A program made the translations under genes and the position numbers. A stretch of DNA of 35,472 bases from DATEAV01 sp964513155 (lineage in GTDB: Bacteria > Chloroflexota > Anaerolineae > Anaerolineales > E44-bin32): NCBI GenBank assembly GCA_964513155.1, contig CAZEMA010000014.1:1-35472 (forward strand), written 5' to 3'. The notes under the pieces are model-generated. The model was not told the origin of the DNA. It saw nothing but the letters and a program-made list of their open reading frames with translations, and did not search any database. This document shows positions 24,103-31,291 of this stretch, piece after piece; position 1 is the first letter of the stretch; the number at the start of each line of letters is the position of its first letter.

Positions 24103-27100
24103 TTACCCTCCCTGGTCCAAAGGCAGCCAGACCGTGAACGTGCTACCCTCCCCCAGCTGGCTGACGGCTTCCACCCGTCCGCCATGGCGTTCCACGATGT
24201 CGTGCACGATCGCCAGCCCCAGACCACTTCCGGGCACTTGACTGTCTCGGGCCTGTTGTCCCCGGTAGAAGCGTTCGAAGATGTAGGGGAGATCCTCTTC
24301 GGCGATCCCCTGACCGTTGTCCTGCACATCCACCCGCATCATGGCCCGGCCGTTGATCTGCTCCTCCGGTTCCAGCTTCACCCGCACCCATCCCCCGGGG
24401 GCCGTGTACTGCAAGGCGTTGCTGAGCAGGTTGGTCAAGACCCGGACGACCTGGTTGCGGTTGATGGGAACAATCACTCGATGGCTTCCTTCGAGCCCCA
24501 GCCTTAGGCCTTTGGCCACAAAGGAGGGCCGGAGGTTCTCGACGACCTGCTCCAAGAGTGGCACCACTTCCACCGGCTCGCGTTCAATCACTTGGGGTCG
24601 GCCTTCCAGACGCGACAGATCCAGGAGATCCTCTATCATGTCGCTGAGTCGGCCGGTCTCCCGTTCGAGGACTTGTTGGTATTGGTCGCGCCGATCCTCT
24701 CTCCCTTTGCGCAATAATGAGAGATAGAGCTTGATGTTAGCCAAGGGCGTACGCAATTCGTGCGACACCGTTGCCACGAACTGGCTTTTCAGGCGGTCCA
24801 GTTCGCGCAGGCGCGTGATATCCCGCAGCACAATGACCGTGCCAATTGCCAGGTCCTCCTGGGTCACGGGGGAAGCCAGGGCCTGGAGGGTCATCGCCCC
24901 CAGTTCCAGCTGTTCGCTGACCACACCGCCTTGGGCGTGCAGTCTGCCGATGTGCGCCACAAGATCACCGGCTCTCGGTCCTTCCAGCAGCCGCTGCGCG
25001 ACCGGGTTGGCCAGGACCAGCCGCCCGTTGAGGTCGAGGACCAGGACCGCGTCCGCCACCGAGCGCAGAATCGCTTCGGTGCGCTCCTTCTGGGATCGGA
25101 TTTCCGTCGTGCGGATGGTAACGCGCTCTTCCAGCTGGGCCGCATGGGCGCGCACCTCGGCGAACAGCCGAGCATTGGCGAAGGAAATGGCGATCTGCGC
25201 GGCCAGAACCTGCGACAATTCCAGGTCGGCCTCACTCAACCCACCCACCTTGTCGCTCTGGACGTCCAGCACTCCCACGACCTCACCCGCAATCGTCAGG
25301 GGAACCGCCAACTCAGACTGGGTCAGCGGAAGCTCGGGCAGGGGCCGGTAGCAGGGTTCTCGCGAGACGTCCGGTACCAGCCAGGGATGGCCCGTGTTGG
25401 CAACCGTGGTCATGATGGTCGACTCGCTGAGGCGGAGGGTCGCCCGGACGTCGACCAGTCGCCCTTCTGGGGCAATGGCCACGGCCTGGGGAATTAGCAG
25501 TCCGCCGTCATCCAGCATCATCTGGACCGAATAGTAGTGGAACGCATGCAGGATGCGCACCGCTACCTCGCGAACCAGTTGCTGGATGTCCAGCACGGAA
25601 ACCGCGTAGCGGCCAATCTCGTTCACCAGGCGAAGTTCTTCGGCGCGGTGAGCGGTCGATTGCAGCAGACGGACGTTGTCCAGAGCCGCCGCAATCTGGT
25701 TGGCAATCATGCGCAAGAGGCGCAGGTGCTCTTGACCGAACCGATGGGGGGCTTCGCTCTGAACCGAGACCGCTCCGATAGTCTCACCCCTTGCGATCAG
25801 GGGGACACCCAGCCAGGAGGCCGTTGGGATTCCGGCGGTCAGCCCAGGCACGGGTAGCCTGCCAGCCTCGGCGTCGTAGTCGTTGATCAAGAGCGGCTCG
25901 CCCTGCTGTACGACGTAGCCGCTCAATGTCGGCCCGCGCACAGGCACGGTTAGCGCCGGCAGGCGCTTGCCAGAATCGAGGACATCGCAGAACAGCGTGT
26001 CGGGCGTCTGCAGCCGGGCCATCACCGCAGAATCCACATTCAGCAAGCGGTCCACCTGATCGAAGAGGAGGTCAGTGACCCCTTCCGGCGTCAACTCCTG
26101 GGAGAGGGCGATGCCCAGGTTGAAGAGCGAGGTCAGCTCCTCGGAGTGGCGGCGCAGTTCGCTGAAAGCCCGGGCATTGTGGATGGCGACCGCGGCATGG
26201 TCAGCCAAGGCTTGCGCCAAGGCCTTGTCGTCCTCGCCGAAGTCTCGAGATACGCCCGGCTCATCCACGGCGAGCACGCCCAGGAGCGACCCTTCTCGCC
26301 GGATCGGGGCTATCAGGACCGACTGGATGTCCGCCTCGTCCGCCAGACTACCCAGGCTCGAGAGCCCGAAGCGGCGGAGCACGCGCGCCCGGTTCAACTT
26401 GAACCTGCGGCGCACGCCGTCGAAGGCTTCCAGAGGGATGGGCTTGCTTCCCCAATGAGACCGGACGGCACGCTCAAAGGCGCCACCGGGGTCGAGGACC
26501 ATCAGATCCACGATATGCTGCCCCTCCGGCGTGAGCAGCATCACGGCCGCGCGCCGGACCTCGAGCGCCTGCGTCGCATACCGGACCAGATGGCCGAGGA
26601 TCCCCTGCATGTCGGTCGTCGAGTTGACCACTCCTGCTAGTTCCTGCAGCAGGCGGTTGCGGCGGCTGGCCTGGCGTTCCCGCCAGAACAGATCAGCGTT
26701 GTCAAGCGCCACTGCCATTTGGCGGGCGAAGGCCGTGGCAATCTCCACATGCGAATCCTGGAAGAATGCCGGAGTAGCACTATCCAATGACAGCAGGGCG
26801 ATCGTCTCCTCCCGCCGTTGGATTGGGATCCCCAGCCATGAGCGTACGTGCCTCCAGATGCCCGGCGCGACCCATTGAGGATCCCCCTCGGCGCTGGACA
26901 CCAGTTGCGGCTGGCCGGACGTGATCAAGCGTTCCAGGCTCGGGAAGTCAGCCGGGCGGAGCACGCGCCCAGTGGCGGGTGTCTTGGTGAACCGATCATA
27001 GCCTCGGGCGGCCCGAACGGTCAGACCGCCCTCACCGCCCATTATGACGCAGGCCGAATCAAATGGAATGACCGTCGCCAGCAGCTCCAGTACCTTGTCG

Positions 27101-28083
27101 AGCAAGTCTTCGGTGTCCAGGGTCGCGTTGATGATGAGGGAAACCTGCTGGAGCGCACGCAGCGTAGCTGACTGTTGGCGTATCTGGTGCAGCGACGCGG
27201 CGCGGGTGAGCGCAACCCTCAAGGGGCCGGCCAGCCCATCGAGCGCCTCTCTCTCAATCTCCGTCAGCCGGTCACCCACCAAGAGAATGGCCCGGAGGTC
27301 TGGCTCCATCAGGATGGGTAAGAGATAGAGCCACCGAAGGGCCAGGGCACGCCGGGTTCTGGAGGCGCCCTTGTACCCGAGCGCTGGATGGAGTCGCAAC
27401 AGCTCCAGCGGATGGTTTGAGTATCGAGATTGGCCCGCCACCAGAGGTGCAGGCAGGGAGGGTCCGGCACCGTCAGCCTCCGGGGGTTCCCGGCCGGAGT
27501 CCCGGAGGGCCGTATGGACCTCCTGGATAGCCCCAGGCGAGTAGCCCGAGGCGTAGACACGCCAGGTCTTCGTCTGGGGTTCGTAGGTGCTGAAGAGGGA
27601 GCGGATCCCAACCCGCCCCAGCTTCTTGACCAGCGCGCGTGCCAGCTCTGCTTCCGCGTCCTGGCTCCGCAACCCGAGGCTCGCCCGATTCAGGCTCTCC
27701 CCAATCTGGGAAAGCGAACGTGCCCTGACATGCCCCGGAAGTGCCTGGACCAGCCGGCGCAGGCCGGCCCGGCTTTTATCAACCTGGAGGAAGCTGGCTC
27801 GCCCGTTCCGCAGATCCTCTGCCAGCGAGGTCTCGCCCACCAGCAGGATGGTCGGCGGGCATTCCAGGGTCTGACACGAAAGCATCAAGGCGAACAGGTC
27901 TGTGCTGGCGATCGGCATGCCCAGGAGCAGGCCATCGTACCGACCGCTTCGCAGCTCGCGGGCGCAGGCCGAAGCCGTCGTCCGCAGGCACAGGCGACAA
28001 CCATCGCCGAGCGAGGCGCAGCCCTCCTGAATCAGGCGTCGCCCACGAGGATCCGGATCGAAAGCCAGCAGTCGGATGACCAT
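24103..28083 (-). CDS. Large multi-GAF/PAS sensor histidine kinase with degenerate receiver
   Basis: The 1326-residue cytoplasmic kinase has, in order: a receiver-like domain (about 1-118) whose phospho-acceptor position reads YDGLLLGMP, with Gly instead of Asp; five GAF-like sensory repeats at roughly 145-295, 318-465, 488-638, 658-806 and 825-972; a coiled-coil; a PAS domain (about 1003-1092); HisKA with H1108 in ATVSHELRTPLANIK; and an HATPase domain with N-box TNLLSNALQY, DNGQGI and GSGLGLAI. GAF2 to GAF5 share the closing pattern of a VP/IP strand, a GVLxVDxx strand and a final AxAxxNAxxF helix. No membrane helices are seen, so it senses internal ligands or redox/gas cues. ATG 28083 is chosen over an in-frame TTG at 28098. 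It lies 24 nt after the AAA-winged-helix gene. Confidence 0.93.
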   Translation of the reverse strand: MVIRLLAFDPDPRGRRLIQEGCASLGDGCRLCLRTTASACARELRSGRYDGLLLGMPIASTDLFALMLSCQTLECPPTILLVGETSLAEDLRNGRASFLQVDKSRAGLRRLVQALPGHVRARSLSQIGESLNRASLGLRSQDAEAELARALVKKLGRVGIRSLFSTYEPQTKTWRVYASGYSPGAIQEVHTALRDSGREPPEADGAGPSLPAPLVAGQSRYSNHPLELLRLHPALGYKGASRTRRALALRWLYLLPILMEPDLRAILLVGDRLTEIEREALDGLAGPLRVALTRAASLHQIRQQSATLRALQQVSLIINATLDTEDLLDKVLELLATVIPFDSACVIMGGEGGLTVRAARGYDRFTKTPATGRVLRPADFPSLERLITSGQPQLVSSAEGDPQWVAPGIWRHVRSWLGIPIQRREETIALLSLDSATPAFFQDSHVEIATAFARQMAVALDNADLFWRERQASRRNRLLQELAGVVNSTTDMQGILGHLVRYATQALEVRRAAVMLLTPEGQHIVDLMVLDPGGAFERAVRSHWGSKPIPLEAFDGVRRRFKLNRARVLRRFGLSSLGSLADEADIQSVLIAPIRREGSLLGVLAVDEPGVSRDFGEDDKALAQALADHAAVAIHNARAFSELRRHSEELTSLFNLGIALSQELTPEGVTDLLFDQVDRLLNVDSAVMARLQTPDTLFCDVLDSGKRLPALTVPVRGPTLSGYVVQQGEPLLINDYDAEAGRLPVPGLTAGIPTASWLGVPLIARGETIGAVSVQSEAPHRFGQEHLRLLRMIANQIAAALDNVRLLQSTAHRAEELRLVNEIGRYAVSVLDIQQLVREVAVRILHAFHYYSVQMMLDDGGLLIPQAVAIAPEGRLVDVRATLRLSESTIMTTVANTGHPWLVPDVSREPCYRPLPELPLTQSELAVPLTIAGEVVGVLDVQSDKVGGLSEADLELSQVLAAQIAISFANARLFAEVRAHAAQLEERVTIRTTEIRSQKERTEAILRSVADAVLVLDLNGRLVLANPVAQRLLEGPRAGDLVAHIGRLHAQGGVVSEQLELGAMTLQALASPVTQEDLAIGTVIVLRDITRLRELDRLKSQFVATVSHELRTPLANIKLYLSLLRKGREDRRDQYQQVLERETGRLSDMIEDLLDLSRLEGRPQVIEREPVEVVPLLEQVVENLRPSFVAKGLRLGLEGSHRVIVPINRNQVVRVLTNLLSNALQYTAPGGWVRVKLEPEEQINGRAMMRVDVQDNGQGIAEEDLPYIFERFYRGQQARDSQVPGSGLGLAIVHDIVERHGGRVEAVSQLGEGSTFTVWLPLDQGG

Positions 28084-28107
28084 ACCAGCCGTGCTCAAGC
28101 CAGCCGG

Positions 28108-29430
28108 TCAGCCCGTGCGCGGCCTGGAAAGGAGCTTGTAGCCTCTGCCGCGCTGGGTGATCAGATAGCGTGGGTTAGCCGGGTCATGTTCGACATGAGC
28201 CCTCAGTCGGCTAACCAACTTCTCCACCCGTGCATCATCCACATCGCCAAGGTAGTCCTCTCCCCAGACGGCCGTGACGATTCGATACTTGTCGGTCAGC
28301 TTGTCCCGCCGCTCGTACAAAAGCTGCAGCAGCCGGAATTCCAGATCTGTCAGGACCGGGATCCGCATTCCGTCAACCCAGACATCTCCCGAGTCTGAAT
28401 CGAGATAGATACCCTCTGGCTCCGCCTGGGCAACCCGGCCCCGCCGTGCCACGAAGTCTGCGAAAACCGTCGAGAAGACCGCTCCTTCCCGGACCAAGCC
28501 CAAGGACTCGAGCCGGTGCAGCTGTTTCGGTGCCGGAGCGACATTCCCCCCCAATGCCAAAGCCAACAGGTCCGCCTGCTCGTCGGCCGTCAGCTGGGTC
28601 CATATCTTCAGACACTCGGCCAGGGGCCCTGGCTCCAGGCTGACTGCGCGGGCGTGACGGCCCGTCCATTCCTCCGGCAGAGCAACCAACACCCGAGAAA
28701 CGGCTCTCAGCAGGCCCGGATGGCCTCCGGACAGCTGATGGCATACCCGACGGCGTTCCGGCGTCAGTTGGGGCTGCTTCAATCCGTCCAGAAAGCGGTT
28801 GATCTCGCCCGTCGTCAACGGGGGCATCAGATAGGTTGAAGCCGAGAACAGCTCGGCGAACTCGTCTTCGGCTTGGCCGCCGCGAAGCGCAGGCAATGGG
28901 CGAACGGTCGCCGTCACATAAACCAATCGGCTATCGAAGCGGTCCTTGATTGCCCTCAGGTTAAGCAGCGAGCGCTCATCCAGGCAGGCGTAGATCTCGT
29001 CGAACTCGTCGATCAACAAGCACAGCGGGCGGCCCAGCCCCTCGCAGAGCTCCGTGAGGGCCAGGTTGAAGGACAGCGAGGCCGAGAACGCGCTGGCAGC
29101 CTCGCTGATGCTCTGGTGATGCCGGCGCAAGGAGTTCGCTAGATCAGGGGGCACCCCGGTATCGACACGGTCGAGGACGGAGCGCAACACGATCTCGCAG
29201 AAAGCCTGGGGAGACAAGGCCACCGCCTGGTTGCAGTCCACGTAGATTCGCAGACGCGGCTGACCGCGGCGGCCCTTCGGCACCCGCAGCGCCTCAGACC
29301 CGGCCAGAGAACGCATCAACGACGACTTGCCGGTGTTGCTCAGGCCGGTGACCGAGGCACAGCGGCACTGCTCCAAGTCGCCCAGCAGTTGATCCGTCAG
29401 CGAGGGGAATGGCAGTGACTTAGGAGACAT
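28108..29430 (-). CDS. AAA/STAND-type ATPase fused to an OmpR-like winged-helix DNA-binding domain
   Basis: The 440-residue protein has an N-terminal P-loop ATPase: Walker A GLSNTGKSS (29-37), Walker B CLLIDEFDEI (137-146) and an arginine-bearing VTATVRPL segment, with helical lid sequences (HQLSGGHPGLLRAVSRVL) typical of AAA/STAND regulators. After a winged-helix-like linker (LHRLESLGLVREGAVFS), residues 342-434 form an OmpR/PhoB-type DNA-binding domain (LTDLEFRLLQLLYERRDKLTDKYRIVTAVWG, then RVEKLVSRLRAHVE and LITQRGRGYKLL). It is probably an ATP-controlled transcription factor. No receiver domain is present. The ATG at 29430 has GAAGGG about five nt upstream. It opens the signalling group with the two kinases downstream, with a strong hairpin just before it. 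Confidence 0.88.
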   Translation of the reverse strand: MSPKSLPFPSLTDQLLGDLEQCRCASVTGLSNTGKSSLMRSLAGSEALRVPKGRRGQPRLRIYVDCNQAVALSPQAFCEIVLRSVLDRVDTGVPPDLANSLRRHHQSISEAASAFSASLSFNLALTELCEGLGRPLCLLIDEFDEIYACLDERSLLNLRAIKDRFDSRLVYVTATVRPLPALRGGQAEDEFAELFSASTYLMPPLTTGEINRFLDGLKQPQLTPERRRVCHQLSGGHPGLLRAVSRVLVALPEEWTGRHARAVSLEPGPLAECLKIWTQLTADEQADLLALALGGNVAPAPKQLHRLESLGLVREGAVFSTVFADFVARRGRVAQAEPEGIYLDSDSGDVWVDGMRIPVLTDLEFRLLQLLYERRDKLTDKYRIVTAVWGEDYLGDVDDARVEKLVSRLRAHVEHDPANPRYLITQRGRGYKLLSRPRTG

Positions 29431-29450
29431 CGTGCCCTTCGACAAGCAGG

Positions 29451-29475
29451 CAGGGCCAACACCTGGTTGACCCTG
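29451..29475 (-). terminator. 10-bp hairpin between the LPATG gene and the AAA-winged-helix gene
   Basis: On the minus strand CAGGGTCAAC and GTTGGCCCTG pair over 10 positions with one U-G wobble around a five-nt loop. On the plus strand the wobble becomes a C-A mismatch, so the structure suits minus-strand RNA. It ends 21 nt before the downstream ATG and has no T-run. It may be a terminator, attenuator or RNA-processing site. Confidence 0.45.
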
Positions 29476-29517
29476 CTGATCGGCGCTCACCCGGTTGGAA
29501 AGCAATGGCACCCGGAC

Positions 29518-30111
29518 TCAGGTAGAGTCATGGGTCCTCAGTCGACGCGCAACGAAGATCACCGCCACCAAAGCAGCCCCCATCAGCAGCAGGCCAGGAA
29601 TGCCCGCCTCATCGGCGAAACCAGTCGCCGGAAGCGCCGTTGCCGTGGGCGTCGGCGGTGCTACCGTGGGTGTCCCTGTCGGCAAGGCCTGGGCGGCCAT
29701 CGTCTGTTGAGCCCACAGCGTCTGCTGAGCCGAGAGGGTCATCTGGGCCGCGGCTGCGGCCGTCTGCGTGAGAGGATCCAGGGGTGGGGTTTCCGACGGG
29801 ATCACCACCACCTCGGTGTTGGTGGGGGCTGGCGTCTCCGTCGGCGCCTCGGTGTTGGTGGGAGTCGACGAGATCCAGCGCGCCAAGTCCGTCGCTGTCA
29901 TCTGGGCCGCGCGGGTGGCGTTGAACTGCAGGATCTGAGCCACCTCCGTCTGGTGGGCAACGCGCTGTCTGGGAGCCAGCACCAGCGCATACAGCCCGAG
30001 GCAGATAATACTGAGAAGGAGCAGGGCGGCAATCGCGATGACGGCGATCATGAAGGGTCTATTCGAGGGCTGTCCCGCCGCGGTGCCCCCAACCTCAAAG
30101 TCTTCTGCCAT
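29518..30111 (-). CDS. Membrane protein with Thr/Pro linker and LPATG-type C-terminal sorting signal
   Basis: The 197-residue protein has an N-terminal transmembrane segment (about 20-46, MIAVIAIAALLLLSIICLGL), a helical Gln/Ala/Thr-rich stretch, and a Thr/Pro/Glu linker (TPTNTEAPTETPAPTNTE). It ends with LPATG (160-164), a hydrophobic segment (about 171-188) and a basic tail ARRLR. The last three match a sortase cell-wall sorting signal. No sortase gene is in the window. The function is unknown. An ATG at 30111 is chosen because AAGGAG lies eight nt upstream; an in-frame ATG at 30129 would place that site inside the gene. It follows the 30184-31251 gene by 72 nt. Confidence 0.78.
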   Translation of the reverse strand: MAEDFEVGGTAAGQPSNRPFMIAVIAIAALLLLSIICLGLYALVLAPRQRVAHQTEVAQILQFNATRAAQMTATDLARWISSTPTNTEAPTETPAPTNTEVVVIPSETPPLDPLTQTAAAAAQMTLSAQQTLWAQQTMAAQALPTGTPTVAPPTPTATALPATGFADEAGIPGLLLMGAALVAVIFVARRLRTHDST

Positions 30112-30142
30112 CGTCTCTTCTCCTTGCACTCATGACCGAGCC

Positions 30143-30162
30143 AGGCCGACCCCCCTCGGCCT
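30143..30162 (-). other. 7-bp hairpin upstream of the LPATG gene
   Basis: AGGCCGA (30143-30149) and TCGGCCT (30156-30162) flank a six-nt C loop (G loop on the transcribed RNA). It lies between the stop of the upstream gene and the ribosome-binding site. No T-run follows; it may be an attenuator or transcript-end structure. Confidence 0.3.
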
Positions 30163-30183
30163 TCCGTCGGCAGGACGCCTGTT

Positions 30184-31251
30184 CTACTCCAAAACCTCAA
30201 GATTCGCCAACGGTACGGGCATGATGCCGATACCCTCTAGCTCGACGGTTGCGCTGCGGGCGACAACGCCGCTCGGGTAGGTGACGGGCGTCTCTCCGAT
30301 GTCCTGCACGACCCCGACGGCCCCCTCCAGCGGGGCCCGCATCACGCGCACCCGCAACCCTCGGCTTAGAGGGATGACTTCTTCTGGCATGGCCACATCC
30401 TCGGAAGCCGGAAGTGGGATGATCACTTCCGGCCTCTGGTGTTGGTAGGGTCCCGAAGGCGTGGCGTCCACCGCTGCCTCGCGTCCCACGTTGCTGGCGA
30501 GCAGCGTGTAGGCCCGGCTGTTGATCGGCCGCTTCCCGAAACCATCCGTGAGCACCAACGGATAGGGCAGTCGAAGGGCGACCGGGATCAAGTTCGCGGC
30601 CATGCTTCCCAGGATCACCCCCCGCACCGAGAGCTCGGTGGCTTGGTGTAGGGGTGCTGGATGATCACAGGTGCCCGCCACGAGAACCGCCCCCCGCAGG
30701 TCGATGTCCAGCTTGTCCGTCTGCATGCGGTCGCCTGGGCTGTCGCCCACCAGGCGCATGAGGCCGTAGTCGCTGCGACCATTGCCCCAGGCGCACTGAA
30801 TCAGGGCACCCTTCGTCTCCAGCGTCAGAGCCAGGACGCCGTCCGTGCCAATCACCACGCCGGGGAAACCGGCACGCAGGGCAAAGGGCTCCCCGCGGAC
30901 TTGGAGAAGCACCCGGCTGCCGCTGATGGCCACGATCCGGCCGTCCGCTGGCGCTCGCACCGTCCGCTGCGAGAACCCCACCGGGCCCGCAATGACCTCA
31001 CCTGCCGTCACCTGATCGCCACGCGTCAACACCAGGTAGCGGCCCGCCTGACGCTCGGGCATGCCCAGCCCGCGGGCGACGTCCACGAAGTAATGACGCG
31101 GCCCAACCTCGGCCTCCGCCACCACATCTGCCGCCTGGACCCTCTGCCCCACGCGAGCCGTCACCGTTCCGGGCGCGGGCAGGCGTCGCTCGCGGCGGAT
31201 GGTGGTCAGAGGGACGACATGCGTCACCGGAGTCAGAATGAAATCGCTCAT
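30184..31251 (-). CDS. Unrecognised protein beside the MutL-like ATPase, with lipoyl-like segment
   Basis: I cannot name this 355-residue protein (356 codons with stop). Its first 150 residues are beta-rich with Gly/Ala/Val turns: GTVTARVGQRVQAADVVAEAEV, then VTAGEVIAGPVGFSQRTVRAPADGRIVAI, which recalls the biotinyl/lipoyl or barrel-sandwich hybrid fold but lacks the modifiable Lys. A middle section has AVLVAGTCDHPAPLHQATELSVRGVILGSMAANLIPVAL. The end (GLRVRVMRAPLEGAVGVVQDIG) looks like a KOW-type small barrel. There is no signal peptide. An ATG at 31251 (or 31257) is chosen; a GTG at 31302 would overlap the end of the MutL-like gene. The gap of about 40 nt indicates one operon with the ATPase. 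Confidence 0.75.
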   Translation of the reverse strand: MSDFILTPVTHVVPLTTIRRERRLPAPGTVTARVGQRVQAADVVAEAEVGPRHYFVDVARGLGMPERQAGRYLVLTRGDQVTAGEVIAGPVGFSQRTVRAPADGRIVAISGSRVLLQVRGEPFALRAGFPGVVIGTDGVLALTLETKGALIQCAWGNGRSDYGLMRLVGDSPGDRMQTDKLDIDLRGAVLVAGTCDHPAPLHQATELSVRGVILGSMAANLIPVALRLPYPLVLTDGFGKRPINSRAYTLLASNVGREAAVDATPSGPYQHQRPEVIIPLPASEDVAMPEEVIPLSRGLRVRVMRAPLEGAVGVVQDIGETPVTYPSGVVARSATVELEGIGIMPVPLANLEVLE

Positions 31252-31291
31252 GGCCATCGGCACACAGGGTTGCAAGAGAAGTGCCAGACTC

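Noticed and set aside
27430..28398. Plus-strand open frame of 322 residues
   Set aside because: Antisense to the GAF kinase and the AAA-winged-helix gene, with Gln/Pro/Arg-rich sequence and no ribosome-binding site.
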